In this document: positions 32,136 through 44,254 of the stretch, piece after piece
How the letters are laid out: each line of letters opens with the position of its first letter
How positions within the stretch are numbered: position 1 is the stretch's first letter
Assembly (NCBI GenBank): GCA_031835245.1
Contig: JAVKOQ010000032.1
Coordinates: 124,001 to 188,000 of the forward strand
DNA from: Balamuthia mandrillaris
Taxonomy: Eukaryota > Discosea > Longamoebia > Balamuthiidae
DNA: 64,000 nt
Reading direction: 5' to 3'
Program-made: the position numbers and the translations under genes
Notes under the pieces: model-generated
Seen by the model: the letters and a program-made list of their open reading frames with translations, nothing else
What the model was told of the DNA's origin: nothing
Databases searched by the model: none

Positions 32136-32607
32136 TCTTCTTCCTCTTCTTGTTCTTCTTGTTCTTCTTGTTCTTCTTGTTCTTCTTCTTGTTCTTCTTC
32201 TTCTTCTTCTTCTTCTTCTTCTTCTTCTTCTTCTTCTTCTTCTTCCTCTCTTGTGCTTCTTCTTCTTCTCTCTCTCTCTCTCTCTCTCTCTTTTGCTTCT
32301 TGTTCTTGTTCTTGTTCTTCTTGTTCTTGTTCTTGTTCTTGTTCTTGTTCTTGTTCTTGTTCTTGTTCTTGTTCTTGTTCTTGTTATTCTTCTTGTTCTT
32401 GTTCTTGTTCTTGTTCTTGTTATTCTTCTTGTTCTTCTTCTTGTTCTTCTTCTTGTTCTTCTTGTTCTTCTTGTTCTTCTTGTTCTTCTTCTTCTTCTTC
32501 TTGTTCTTCTTCTTCTTCTTCTTCTTCTTCTTCTTCTTCTTCTTCTTCTTCTTCTTCTTCTTCTTCTTCTTCTTCTTCTTCTTCTTCTTCTTCTTCTTCT
32601 TCTTCTC
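31905..32607. repeat. Compound CTT / CTTGTT / TTGTTC microsatellite array
   Basis: About 700 bases, almost entirely pyrimidine plus G on the plus strand, with nested blocks: TTC repeats, TTCTTCTTG repeats, a short CT block at 32269-32291, TTCTTG hexamers at 32300-32460, and a pure CTT run at 32510-32605. It occupies most of the gap between bHLH 8 and the GH99 gene. Confidence 0.92.
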
Positions 32608-32700
32608 CGCTCTGCTTTTTTGTGGACAGACTTTCCTAATAACTTTTTGGAAACAAAAAGAAGAAGAAGAAGAAGAGGAGCATGTTAGTTGGGCGGATGA

Positions 32701-33107
32701 ATGAATAGGAAGAATCCTCAGGCTTGGCGGAGGGTTTGGCATTGCCTCACCATCACGTCGTTGGTGTTTTCTATGCTTTGTCTCGTTTTTGGTGTTTTCC
32801 TTCAAGGTAACCCCCTTTTTTTTGTTTCTTCATCTTAAACAAGCTGATAAATAACTTTTTTTTTGTGGCTCTCTCAAAAAAGTTCGGGATTTTCAAGAAG
32901 AAAGAGCGCAAAGAGAGCTCGAAGACTTGCAGCACTCGTTGCGAAAGGGGAAAACGAACACGCTCGCTCGGAAGCCAGTTGTCATGGAGGAGGGCCACGC
33001 CACCACCGCTCATGCCACCAACACGCCTTCTGCCTCCCCTGTGACGGTGGTAGACGCACAAGAAGACGAATTTGACAAGACGCCAAAGTATTGCACCTTC
33101 TCTTATG

Positions 33108-33150
<43 letters not shown>

Positions 33151-35291
33151 GCTCATTCTCTTTGCTTCTCTATTTCTTCTCTTGCTATCTTTTATTCTCT
33201 TCTCGCTATCTCTTTTCTTTATCATCTCTCTCTCTCTCCTTCTCTCTCTCTCTCTCCTTCTCTCTCTCTCTCCTTCTCTCCTCTCTCTTTCTCTCCTTCC
33301 CTCTCCCTCTCCTTCTCTCTCTCTTTCTCTCTCGCTCTTTCGTTCTCTGCTTCTGTCGGTCTCTTCGTTTCGATGTATCAGCCTTCTTACTGTTTTAACG
33401 CTCTAACTTTGTGTGCTCTCCCTCCTGCATAGCGCCGAAATAAGCACCAAGCTATGGAGCATACTATCCACCAGAGGCCACGTCTTCTACTATCCATGGT
33501 ACGGCAACACCACCCACAACAAGGAGTGGTTGCACTGGAACCACGTCGTCATTCCGGCCTCGCCAGAGTCCAAGCCAACCACAACACCGCTCGTGTATCA
33601 ACCGCCGGATCACATCGGAGCCAACTTCTATCCAGCCTTGGGGCTATACAGCTCCACTGACCCTGCTCTCATTCACACTCACATGAAAATGATTCGCAAT
33701 GCTGGCTTGGTTTGTTGCTTTCTCTCTTTGTCTTTGTCGCTTCTTTGCTTTGTTTGTTTGTTTTCCTCGCTTATAATATTGAAACCTAAAAGGGAGTGAT
33801 AAGTGTGAGTTGGTATCCTCCATCGATGGCGGATGAGCAAATAGCAACGAAGGAACCTGGCTTCACTGACAGTAACATGCGACGTATTCTTACCGTCGCT
33901 GAGTTATATGGCATCAAAGGTACAACTTCTTCCTGCATCACTTCTTTATATTTTTTCTTGTTTGAGTTTTGCTCACTTTTTGTTTTCAACAAAGTTAATC
34001 TGCACATTGAGCCATACAAAGGAAGAGGACCAGCTTCTATTGTCAAAGATTTGAAATACGTGATTGATAACTATGGCTCTTACTCTTCATTCTATCGGCA
34101 TCCTGAAACCGGCCTGCCTTTGTAATGTTCTCTCTCTTTCTCCTATCTGTTATCTTAGTCTCTTTGAACTCAGTTTTCTTCATTTCTTCGCATCTTCTCT
34201 ACTTACTCGCTATTTTATTTTTCAATTGCGTTTTTTTCAGTATCTTTGCTTCTTTTGATCTCTTCTCTGTTGTCAAACTACTTACTATCAATTTTGAATT
34301 TAGGTTTTACTTGTATGACAGTTATTTAACGCCAGCCAAGGAATGGGCAACAGTATTCGGCGATCCTGCCACTCACCCCGACTCCATTCGTGACACTCCT
34401 TACAACGCTCACATGATTGCTCTTCTCGTCGATGAAGTTCATTTCAAATTTATTCTTGATGGTATATTCCAAGCTTCGTTACTTTTGTGTTTCTTGTTTT
34501 ATTTCTTATGTTGGCCTGTGTTAAATCTTCCAAAAAAGGCGGTTTCGATGGATGCTACACCTACTTTGCGACCGATGGTTTCACTTTTGGCTCTTCCACC
34601 AAAAATTGGAAGCGCATCGCCCAATGGGCGAATGATAACAGCCTCCTCTTCATCCCAAGCGTTGGTCCTGGATATGCCGACACACGCATCCGACCGTGGA
34701 ACGGGCGCAACCAAAGAAGTCGTCGGGATGGGCAATACTATGAAGACATGTGGAAAGCTGTTCTTTCTCTTTCTTCATCCACGGAGGCAACGACGTCACT
34801 GTTGCCTTCCATTGTGAGCGTTACTTCTTGGAATGAGTGGCATGAGGGCACGCAGATTGAGCCTGCCGTTCCGAAAACGGTGGAGCAGAGCTCTGTTGGC
34901 GAGATGGCTGCTCGTATGGAGGAGCCTGCACGTGGCCGAGGTTCTTTCTATCTCTTCTTCGTCTTTTCTTATTTCTTATATCTTCTACCTCTCTCTCTCT
35001 CTCTCTCTCTTTGCCTCTCTCTCTCTGTTTTCTTCATACTTTTATTCTTCTTTCTTTATCAACTAACCTAAATAAATCTTTCATATAGACGCTCAACAAA
35101 AGAAAGCAACATTAACAAAAGATCGAGGACTGTATACCTACTTGGACTATCAACCACGGCATCCAGAGTACTACATGGAACAAACAAAAGAGATGATGAA
35201 ACGGTTCTGCGAGTTACACGGGGAAGCCTTGGAAGTAAAACCTGAAGGAGAACCTGGTGACGAGGACGACTTTGGTTACGAGTATCTCTGA
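32701..35291 (+). CDS. GH99 glycoprotein endo-alpha-1,2-mannosidase
   Basis: Golgi-type endomannosidase that trims glucosylated high-mannose N-glycans. ATG 32701 opens a type II signal anchor (ITSLVFSMLCLVFGVFLQ) in a 106-nt exon, then a stem region. The catalytic domain follows the animal MANEA order: HVFYYPWYGNTTHNKEWLHW, HIGANFYPALGLYSSTDP, GVISVSWYPPSMAD, VNLHIEPYKGRGP, FYLYDSYLTP, FDGCYTYFATDGFTFGSS, FIPSVGPGYADTRIRPWN, SWNEWHEGTQIEPA (catalytic Glu region), YLDYQPRHP. About eight exons with pyrimidine-rich introns, two containing (CT)n (33110-33149 and about 34991-35010). An in-frame ATG at 32697 is blocked by TAG. TGA at 35291. Confidence 0.92.
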
Positions 35292-35292
35292 A

Positions 35293-35299
<7 letters not shown>

Positions 35300-35335
<36 letters not shown>

Positions 35336-35343
35336 GAGAGAGA
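35300..35343. repeat. GA tract between convergent genes
   Basis: (GA)n in the 92 bases between the GH99 stop and the minus-strand stop at 35384; CT in the sense of the minus-strand gene. Confidence 0.85.
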
Positions 35344-35383
35344 GAAACCATTATATTTAAAAGTACAGAAACTTTGAAAGCCA

Positions 35384-36355
35384 TCATGTTTGGCGAGAGG
35401 TTTGCCATTGAGTGCTAACGACGACGAAGATATGCATACCAATGATTAACACCACACCTAAAGCATCGAGCGACTGCCAACGCAACAACGGCACAACGTG
35501 CCTCAAAGCCAACCAGTAGCATTTATGCCAGTGGTACAGCGGAATGAAAAATCCTTCCAGCGCAAGTTGACTACCGTGGCAGTGATAGACCACAGCGTGC
35601 AGCAGGTCCGCTTCCAACGGAGTGACGAGGTGAAAACGAGCCAATACTTTTGCTCTATTTCCTCTTCCACTGGTACTGGATGCTATACGATGCAGCACGG
35701 AAGAAGCGGAGAAAGAAGGTGGTGGCGGGGCGAACGCGAGGTAACAACGGTGGCCGGAGACAAGACCTTGCCACCCGGCCATTAAGAACGCCACGAGAGC
35801 AGCCAACGGAGGCAGAGAAGAAGTAACATAAGAAGCCACAGAAGGAATATAGGCAGGTGATGGACCATGTCTTTGTGGAGGAGAAGAAGACGACGACGAA
35901 GGTTCAAGTATGTAAGAAAAATTCGAAGATGGATCACCCGGAACAAGGATGTTGAAGGACCATCCAAACAACGAGACAACAGTCCTTTTTGTTGGAGGAG
36001 GCGAAGACCACAGTCCTCTAACCCTGAGAAATTCTTGCTTCTGTTGGAGGTGTTGCACGAGTCGTTGGTACAGCCCTAGAGGAGACGAAGGAAGATACAA
36101 GGAGATCAAGTAGCCAATTAGACGACGACCTCTGTTGAGCATGGATTGAGGGTTGGTCAGTTGCAAGACGAGCGGGTCTTCCTTAAAATGCCTACTGGTT
36201 TTGAAGTTGTGGTATTTACGAGAGAAGAAAGGAGATGTTAAAAGAAAGAAGGCAACAAGAGCGCCGCAAAGAACGAAAAATGACTCAACTGAGATGGTGC
36301 ATGAGGACGAACGACGGCAGCGGCAAAGCCTAGTAAAAAGGCTAACGGGAAGCAA
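35384..36355 (-). CDS. Unrecognised membrane protein, 5' end unresolved
   Basis: A long open frame of about 320 codons on the minus strand with at least three hydrophobic segments: SFFVLCGALVAFFLLTSPFF near the start, LAALVAFLMAGWQGLV in the middle and ALGVVLIIGMHIFVVVS at the C-terminus. Between them are Ser/Pro-rich linkers (poly-Ser near 35880). There is no ATG upstream of the first hydrophobic segment after an in-frame TGA near 36374, so either the first exon lies further upstream and is spliced in, or translation starts at ATG 36142 (MLNRGRRLIGYL) and the first segment is untranslated. I do not recognise the family. Confidence 0.5.
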   Translation of the reverse strand: MLPVSLFTRLCRCRRSSSCTISVESFFVLCGALVAFFLLTSPFFSRKYHNFKTSRHFKEDPLVLQLTNPQSMLNRGRRLIGYLISLYLPSSPLGLYQRLVQHLQQKQEFLRVRGLWSSPPPTKRTVVSLFGWSFNILVPGDPSSNFSYILEPSSSSSSPPQRHGPSPAYIPSVASYVTSSLPPLAALVAFLMAGWQGLVSGHRCYLAFAPPPPSFSASSVLHRIASSTSGRGNRAKVLARFHLVTPLEADLLHAVVYHCHGSQLALEGFFIPLYHWHKCYWLALRHVVPLLRWQSLDALGVVLIIGMHIFVVVSTQWQTSRQT

Positions 36356-36483
36356 TGGATGGATACGGCGTCTAGAGCGGCTTCAGCCCTCGCCTCGCCC
36401 CACCACCAAAGGAACTGGAGAAGCCACTCGAACAGCCCTGTTTTGTTTGTGGCGAAAAAGAACGGATATAAGTTATGTGCAAA

Positions 36484-36678
36484 TCAAAGTTCTTGAAGCG
36501 CATAGCGGAAAGACCAACCAGTTTCAAAGAAGGCGACTATAGAGAGGTCAGAACACTGGGAAAAAGAGATGCGGCCGGTCTTGTATTGATGCATCAGAGC
36601 AGCTTGCCTCTTGTACCAGTTCGATAGCGGAGGAGGTACATGGTTAAAAGACGGTGGTGGCAACCTTGCCAAGTTCAT
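36484..36678 (-). CDS. Small protein, about 64 residues
   Basis: ATG 36678 (MNLARLPPPSFNHVPPPLSN), Pro-rich start, then WYKRQAALMHQYKTGRISF and a hydrophobic stretch (LSIVAFFETGWSFRYALQEL) to TGA at 36484. Size and pattern (aromatic/basic segment, Gly, short membrane helix, Tyr-rich end) loosely recall small accessory subunits of mitochondrial complexes such as F1FO subunit f. That resemblance is weak and by eye. It may be spliced to the gene downstream at 36355. A 5' exon ending at an acceptor near 36707 is possible. Confidence 0.35.
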   Translation of the reverse strand: MNLARLPPPSFNHVPPPLSNWYKRQAALMHQYKTGRISFSQCSDLSIVAFFETGWSFRYALQEL

Positions 36679-37007
36679 GTTTGCTGTGTAGTTCTTTGGG
36701 TTAACACCTGTGCAATGAATGGCAGCTGGTTTATGCAAAGGTTCAAGTATTTTTTCCAGAGCATTACCTCCCAAAAATGATCAATCCATTTAATTGCTGC
36801 AAACGTCACCTCTAACCAAATTAGGTAAGGATCAACCCAACAGAAAATCAAATAAATTTTGTCGACTTAACTCCAAATCACCCAATGGAATATCAAACAA
36901 ATGGTACCATAGGCTGTCGACAGTAATTTTTCGTTCAAGAAACAAATATAATATAGCAGAGGGAACGAGGCAAAGCAGAAGACCACCGTTGAAAAGCGAG
37001 AAGAAGG
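36679..37007. other. Divergent intergenic region with two GTCGAC sites
   Basis: GTCGAC at 36861 and within CTGTCGACAG at 36915-36922. AT-rich otherwise. Serves as upstream region for the small minus-strand gene and the amidase. Confidence 0.5.
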
Positions 37008-38833
37008 ATGACCGAGCCACGAACCGCGCTCTCGGCGACCGAGGCGGCCCTCAAGAATGCAAAGGCTTTGTCCCATCTCAACGCCTTCATCTCCATCGAT
37101 GAATCCGTTTCGCTGCAGCAAGCTCAAGCGATCGACTCTCTTCCACAGTAATCTTTTTTCTTGCTTTCTTTATTTTTTTTCGTCCTTTCTCACATTTCTT
37201 TTTTGTACTCTTTGATGCCTATGCATTCCGTTTGCAGAGAAGAAAAAGCCAAAAAGCCTCTGCTGGGCTTGCCGATCGCCATCAAGGACAACATCAACAC
37301 GGCTGCTTTTGCGACGAGCGGAGGCACGCCCACCCTCAAGGATTGGCGACCGAAACAGGACGCTCCTATTGTACAACAGCTGCTTGACGCTGGTACCGTC
37401 ATTGTCGGCAAAGCCAATATGCATGGTACAGAATCCTCTTTATCACTCATTTATTCGTTTCTTGCCGCGTGTCTCCTTACTTAGCATTCCTGTTACTTCG
37501 TCTTCCTCTTGTTTCTTCACGTCTACTTCACAGAGTTAGCATTGGGTATCACATCGAACAATGCGACTTTCGGTCCGGCAAGAAACCCATACGACCCGAC
37601 CAGAGTGGCGGGTGGAAGCAGCGGTGGTACAGCTGTCGCTGTCTCCGCCCGCATCGTCCCTGTTGGCATTGGCACCGACACTGGTTTGTTCTATGTCTTC
37701 TTCTGCATCTTCCTTCCTTCTTCCCTCTTCCTTCTTTCTTCTTTCTTCTTTATGCTGTGTTAACAGAGCAAAACAAATAAAATAAACATAGGAGGATCGG
37801 GTCGTATACCCGCTGCTATGTGCGGTTGTATCGGGTTTCGCCCCACCTTAGGCCGGTACCGCTGCGATGGCGTCCTGCCATTGAGCAGCACAAGAGACAC
37901 GCCCACTCTCATGGCTCTTACAATGGACCATATTCTTCTCCTTGACTCTGTTCTTTCTTCCTCTTCTTCTTCTTGTTCTTCTTCTTCTTCTTCTGCCTCG
38001 TCCTTAAGAATTGGGCTTCCAAAGAACTATTATTGGGATGGAATAGACGAAGAAGTGAAACAAGTCATCGAACAAGCTATCCAAAAGATCGACTCAGCGC
38101 TAACACAAAAAGCAAAAGACGCGAAAACAGAGTCAAGTGGTGTCATTCCAGTGGAACTGGTGGAGGAAGGACAACAGATGGACCAGCTCAACAAAGCCAC
38201 TTACCCCATAATCTTTTATGAGATGGGCCGAGAAACAGCCGCCTATCTTTATCTCCATGGATGCGATAAAGTCTCTTCGGTGAGAGAGTTGTGGGAGGGA
38301 ATGGCTGCTCCTGACGAGAAAGGGCTGCTGATGGCTCAACTGGACCCTATAACCGCCACCACTGCGGAGCAATACAGGTTTTCTGTTCTTTGTTTCTTTT
38401 CATTGATCTCTTGTTCTCGTTTGCTTTTGATTCATAACTGACCTTTGCTCGCTTTTTCATGTAAACCTACAGAGAAGCAATGCTCAAGCACCGCCCTGCC
38501 CTGCAATCTCTCTTCCAAAGCTACTTTGACTCCAACAACCTCACAGCGATGCTCACCCCTACCATTCAGTCTACTTCCTGTCCCATCGACAACCCCTCTC
38601 AAACCACCTTCGAGACGTTCTTCCATTACATTCGCAACCCCGAGCCAGCTAGCAATGCCGGCGTGCCTTGCATCACCCTGCCCGTCGGGTTGACAAAGAC
38701 GAGGGGACTGCCGGTGGGAATCGAGTTGACGGCGAGGGCAGGGGATGATGCCCGTTTGTTGAGTTTGGCAACGGAGATAGCCGCATTGTTCGAGCCGTTA
38801 CCTCCGCCCTCTTTCTCTTTGCAAATAAAATAA
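37008..38833 (+). CDS. Amidase signature family enzyme
   Basis: Hydrolyses a carboxamide; substrate unknown. The Ser-cisSer-Lys triad is visible: Lys in [12 protein letters not shown], cis-Ser in [14 protein letters not shown], nucleophile Ser in [18 protein letters not shown] (the intron falls between GTDT and GGSGR). Further family blocks are [15 protein letters not shown] and [12 protein letters not shown]. About six exons; introns near 37147-37238, 37424-37534, 37682-37792 and 38377-38472. A Ser/Cys run (37950-37998) disrupts the middle of the domain. No signal peptide or membrane segment, so probably cytosolic. ATG 37008 is supported by [18 protein letters not shown]. Ends at TAA 38833. 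Confidence 0.88.
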
Positions 38834-39042
38834 ATACTCGAGATTCGTGACGACACGGTAATATTTTTGGCGGGAAAACCATTTCCAGAACTGACATCAT
38901 CATTATCATAAATAGTATAGTAATGATGAAATATGTTATAAAAAGGAAAAGTTTTAAAGTTTTCATGAAAAAATTTAACGTAAACTTTGTTAAATACGAA
39001 AAAATAAGAAGAAAAAAAAGATCTCTCTCTCAGGCTGAGAAG

Positions 39043-39722
39043 ATGGCAAATCGGAGGCGCGCATCCGAGCGCGAAGAAGACGCTGCGGCAAAACACGATC
39101 GACCCACAAAGAGAGCACGCAATGAGGAGGAGGAGGAGAAGGGGGAGGAAGAAGCTGAGAAAGAGATAAAAACGGAAAAAAAACGACGACGTGAGGTGGA
39201 GAAGCGGCGCAGGGAGAAAGGAAAGGAAAAGCAAGTAGCGGCGGAAAGTCCTGATGAAGAGGAGGATGAGGCCGCACAGATCACACAACCTCCTTCTCAG
39301 GAGAGCGAAGAAGAAGAAGAAGAAGCAAGTGAGGCAGCAGAAGTGGAAGAAGAAGAGGGGGAAGAAGCAGAAGAAGAGGAAGAGCACGCACAACACCCAC
39401 AGGAAGCGGGCGAAGTGGGCATCATTGAAAAGATCCGCTTGGAAAACTTTATGTGTCATCGCCATTTGGAGCTCTCGTTAGGTCCCAACATTAACTTTGT
39501 TGTCGGTGTGAACGGAAGTAAGATCTACTCTTTCTCATCTCTTATCTTTATTTTTTTTTAAATGAAAGACTAACAATTAAAAAAAAGGTGGAAAGAGCGC
39601 GATACTCGTTGCCCTTACCATTTGCCTGGGCTCCAAAGCGAGCTTTACCAACCGAGGCAGCAAACTCACAGAGTTTATTCGTGGCAATGCCTCGTAAGCT
39701 TTCTCGTCTTTTCTCTCTCTCG

Positions 39723-39763
<41 letters not shown>

Positions 39764-42700
39764 CAAAAAGCTCTTCATTTCTTCTCTTCGTTGCTCCCGT
39801 TCCTCTGTGCACTCTTCTTTCCTCTATTCTTTGTTTCTCATTTCTATTCTCTTCTTGTCCTTGCTTTGCCGCGTAGTTATGCAAGCATAGCAGTGACACT
39901 TCGGAACAGAGGGCCAGAGGCTTATCGTCCCAAAGAATACGGTCCCTCTCTCACCATTGAGCGGCGCATCTCCTCCAACGGCTCCAGTACCTACAAAGTC
40001 AAAGACCACACAGGCAAGCGCACGCTCGCCCACACGCGCGCTGAGGTCAGCATGATCCTTGAACAGTTCAATGTGCAGGTGGACAATCCTTGCGCCATTC
40101 TCATGCAGGACACCAGCAGACAGTTTCTTAACTCGAGCAGACCCAGCGCCAAGTATCAGTTCTTCCTGAAGGCCACTCAGTTGGAACAGATGCAGAGTGA
40201 CTATCAGGACATTGCAGAGCATTTGAAGCGCATGGACGCTATACTCAGCAGAAAACTGACGGTTTGTTTGTTTGTTTGTTTGTTTGTTTGTTTGTTTGTT
40301 TGTTTGTTTTTTTTTTCCATTTTTTCTGTTGGGTTTTCTCTTTGTCTTTGTTTACCTAGTTCTATGTTGTTTATTGTTGCTCTCAATATATGGTGTAGAT
40401 CGTACCGGAAATGCAAAAACGGGTGAAAGAGCTGGAACGGATGTATAGGGATATGCACCAGCTGCGGACCATGGAATCGGAGGTGGTCAAAATGAAGCAT
40501 GCGTTGGCTTGGTCCTACGTCAAAGAGAAGGAGGACGAAGTGAAGGATGTGGAACACCAACTCGCACAATACAAGGAACGACTTAACAAATTTGATGAGA
40601 AGATGGAGCAAATTAAGGTCTCATTTCTTTTTCCTCTAGCAGTTTTCTGTTGTTTTGTTACTTTTTTTTCTGTTGTTTTTTCATTTTTCCTCTATTCTGC
40701 TTGTCTTTTCACTTTGTGCTTAGTATTTCTCATTTATTTGTAATGTAGACAAGATTGGAAGAACAAGGCGCCATCAACGATGAAAAAACAAAGGAGGTCA
40801 ACGAAAGCGGAAATGCCATCAAGGCGGTCACCGAGGCAAAGAAGGCTATCGAAGCAAGAATGCATGAACTAACGAGAGAAGCAAATCGGTGCAAGACCCA
40901 AATCAGCGATTGTAAAAAGCGGCTTTCGCATGTTGGGCAAAGAAAAGAACGGTTGGTAAATTATATAGAAGAAGCGAAAGCCAAAGCTGCCCGCGATACG
41001 AGGTATTATTTCTTTCTTCTGCCTTCGTTCTTCTCCTTTCTCCGTTCTTGTTCCTCCTGGCTTCTTCTTTTTTCTTTCCATATTTCTACGTATTATTCTA
41101 ACTGAGAAATCAACAAAGTGCGGAACGTGAGGAACGGTTACAAGAAATAAAAGAAAAACAAGTTTTAATCGATAACGTGACGGAAAAACACCTCGTTGCG
41201 AAGAAAGAAATGGAAGAGATTGATCAAAAAGCCCAAAGCCTTGTTGCCGAGCTGCGTGAAGTCGATCGCACTGAAACCGAGGAAAAGAGAGAGTTGCTTC
41301 AATTACAAAATCGTTTAAAGGACTTTCAAATGCAAAAGCAGGACAGGACCAGATGCTTTGGTCGACAGATGCCACAGCTCTTGCATGCCATCAACACGGA
41401 ACCTGGCTGGCGGCAAAAACCTATTGGGCCTATTGGTATTTTTTTTCCCTTCTCTCTTCTCCTCTATTCTCGTCCCCATCCTTGCTATGTCGAGATCCAA
41501 TATATAACATTACCGTTTTCCCCTTCTGTTTGCTTATCCACAAATAGGGCTTTGTATGTCTGTCAAGGAAAACAAATGGGCAAACGCAATTGAGGCCACT
41601 ATTGGTAAATTGGTTAGCAGCTTCATAGTAGATAACCATCAAGACGCACAACTGCTTCGGCAACTCGCTCGCCAGTTTGGCGCGTATGTGTTTTGACTCT
41701 ACTTCTCCTTTTATCTAAAACTAAATTAATCGTAAACAACAGACAGGTAGAATTGGTAGTACAAAACTTCCGCAATGAGATCTACCACGTTCCGAACAAC
41801 AGACGGCCACCCGAAGGACTTTGTACTGTGCTTAGCCAAATCGAGGCCGACCATCCAATGGTGTATAACGTACTTATTGACCAGAGGACAATCGAGGGTG
41901 TGTTGTTGTTCGAGCGAATAGAGGACGCTAGAGAAGTTATTTATCGGCAAAGAGCACCAAATGTGAAGGAGGGATATCTGCCGGATGCAAGTCGATTGTT
42001 TGTGCGAGGAAACTCTGAGAACTTTACTTCTGGGCAGAATCACCCAACAAAACTCGGAGTTAACTTTGATGACATGATAAGGTAACTTTTTGTGGCGGTT
42101 TTTGTTATTATTTTCTTACGATTTTTTGCTTTATGTTTTGTAGAGATACGACTCAGCAGATCAAAGAACAAGAACAAAAAATAACGTCCTTAAATCCACA
42201 AAGAGAGGAGCTCATGCGAGCTAAAGCTGAAGCTTCTCACGCTCTCAAACGCATGCGGGTAACTTTCTTTCTTGTCGTTTCTTTCTTTCTTTCTTGCTTG
42301 TCGTTTCTTTCTTTCTTTATTTCTCTCTCTCTTTGTATGTCTTTTGCCTCCTATTTCTGTCAGCATCAAATTAATATGCTTTAATTTCCTATCAGGACGA
42401 GTTGCAGAAGCAACAGCGTCAACTCAACCTTTTGAGTGCAGAGAAAGCAGAGTTGGAGAACTTTAAGGAGGACGAGCCGGAGGACTTGAGCGAGTTAGAG
42501 GGTAATCTACGAAACTTGGACAAAGAACACGAGGAAATCACAAACCAAATGACTGAATTTGAGAAGGCGGCCAAAATCGCCGCTGAACAACTCCTTCCTC
42601 TCACCAACGAATTGAAGGCGAAGAAACATGAGGGATTGAAGCTTGCACAAGAAAGCGAGAAAATGAGTGTACGCTCTTCTTCCCTTTTCCAAATTCCTTC

Positions 42701-44035
42701 TTTTTCATTCCCCTCTTCTTCGATGCTCATGTTAATGGAAAACTTATTCTTCATCCGATTGTTTTGTTTCTTTAAATGCTAGTCGGATTTGCTGGCTATT
42801 CATAATCGTATTCGCAAGCTTTCTACGCAACAAAGCCAACTTGAAAAAGTCAAAGTTGATGTGGTCAAAAACATTACCCAACTGGAAGAACGATTGCAAC
42901 AACTCCAAGTCGAACTTTCGGTATGAACCTCGCTTCCTTTCGCAATTCTCTTTTCTGTTCTATTTCTTATCTTTTTGTAACTTTTTTAATGTAGACGTGC
43001 GAGGAGAAAGCTCGTGAAATAGCGGGAGAAAGAGTAGAAGTGGACAAAACCTCGCAAGAGTTACAGAGAGCCATTTCTGTGATGGAAACTCGTATTCAGA
43101 ACGAACAAAAAGGGTAATTTTCATCTCTATTATGTTCCAGTTCCACTGCTGACTTTTTACTTCAATGAATGACAGGCAAATGAGCAGCGCAGAGCTGACA
43201 AAGAAATACACAAAAGCAAAGAAAAAGCTTGAAGATACACAAAGAGACATGAGAAAACTCCACCACTTAAAAGAGGTAACTTCTTATTGTTTTGTTTTGG
43301 TTGCGTTGCTTCTCATTCTCTCATTTCTTTTTATAGCGACTACAAAATAACTTAAACGAGAGACTGCAACGATGGATTCGCTTCCGCAAGTCTATAGCCC
43401 GCCGTACCAGCATCTACTTTAACAGCTTCCTCACCCGCAAGAACTACGCCGGCAGCATCAGCTTTGACCACGAGAACGGCACCCTCGACATCAAGGTGCA
43501 GCTGGACAATGCCACCTCGTCCCAACAGCAGGAGATACGAGATACAAAATCCCTTAGCGGAGGAGAGCGTTCCTTCTCCACGGTGGCGCTCTTGTTGGCC
43601 TTGTGGGAGGCCATGGAGAGCCCGTTTCGAGCGATGGATGAGTTTGATGTTTTCATGGTAAGATCCTATCTTCTCCTTTTTTTTTCTTTTTTCTTTTTTT
43701 TTTATGGACAAACATGATACTACTTGATTCAAAGGATGCTGTGAATAGAAGAATGAGCATCAAGTTGTTGATGGAAGCGGCGAGAGAGCATCAGCACCAC
43801 CAATTCATCTTTATCACGCCACATGACCTTAGGTACTTCATCTTTCGTCTTTGTTTTGCTTCTCTTTGGCTCCTCTTCTCGATTCAAACACCAAGATGGC
43901 AATATTTTAATATCTTTTTTAAAAAAAAAAAACAACAGCTCGGTAATAAGCGGGCCAGATGTTCGTGTGCATAAGATGCAAGATCCAGAGAGAAGGGACA
44001 GGGCCAACCTCGAACAATCTCTTCTGCAGTTTTAA
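39043..44035 (+). CDS. SMC6: SMC6, structural maintenance of chromosomes protein 6
   Basis: Core ATPase of the SMC5/6 DNA-repair complex. Exon 1 (39043-39517) encodes a highly charged N-terminal extension of about 125 residues before the head domain GIIEKIRLENFMCHRHLELS. Walker A is GVNGS|GKSA, split by an intron with an A-rich acceptor. SMC6-type signatures are FNVQVDNPCAILMQD, FFLKATQLEQM, long coiled coils, a hinge region (about 41540-42080) and the C-terminal signature LSGGERSFSTVALLLALWEA with Walker B FRAMDEFDVFMD and ITPHDLS. These distinguish it from SMC1-5. About 16 exons. Introns carry (GTTT)n at 40262-40310, (CT)n at 39731-39758 and TTTC repeats near 42280. Ends RANLEQSLLQF, TAA at 44035. 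Confidence 0.93.
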
Positions 44036-44254
44036 ACTGACACTTACAAACACGGAGTCTTTTTTTCTTAGGAAAAAAAAAGAAAATGTAAAGAATGTCA
44101 TTTATTCGAATATTGTTGGCATACCATGAATTCCTTTAATTCTTTAAATAATTCACATTTTTTGCCCATATTTATATGGCAACGCTTGAACCAGAGTAGA
44201 GGAAAGAAAGAAACGACAAGAAAGAAAGCAACGACAAGAAAGAAAGAAAGAAAA

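Noticed and set aside
31905-32607. Long open frames (up to 297 codons of Phe/Leu, Ser or Lys/Asn) in all frames
   Set aside because: They result purely from the CTT/CTTGTT repeats and have no protein-like composition.
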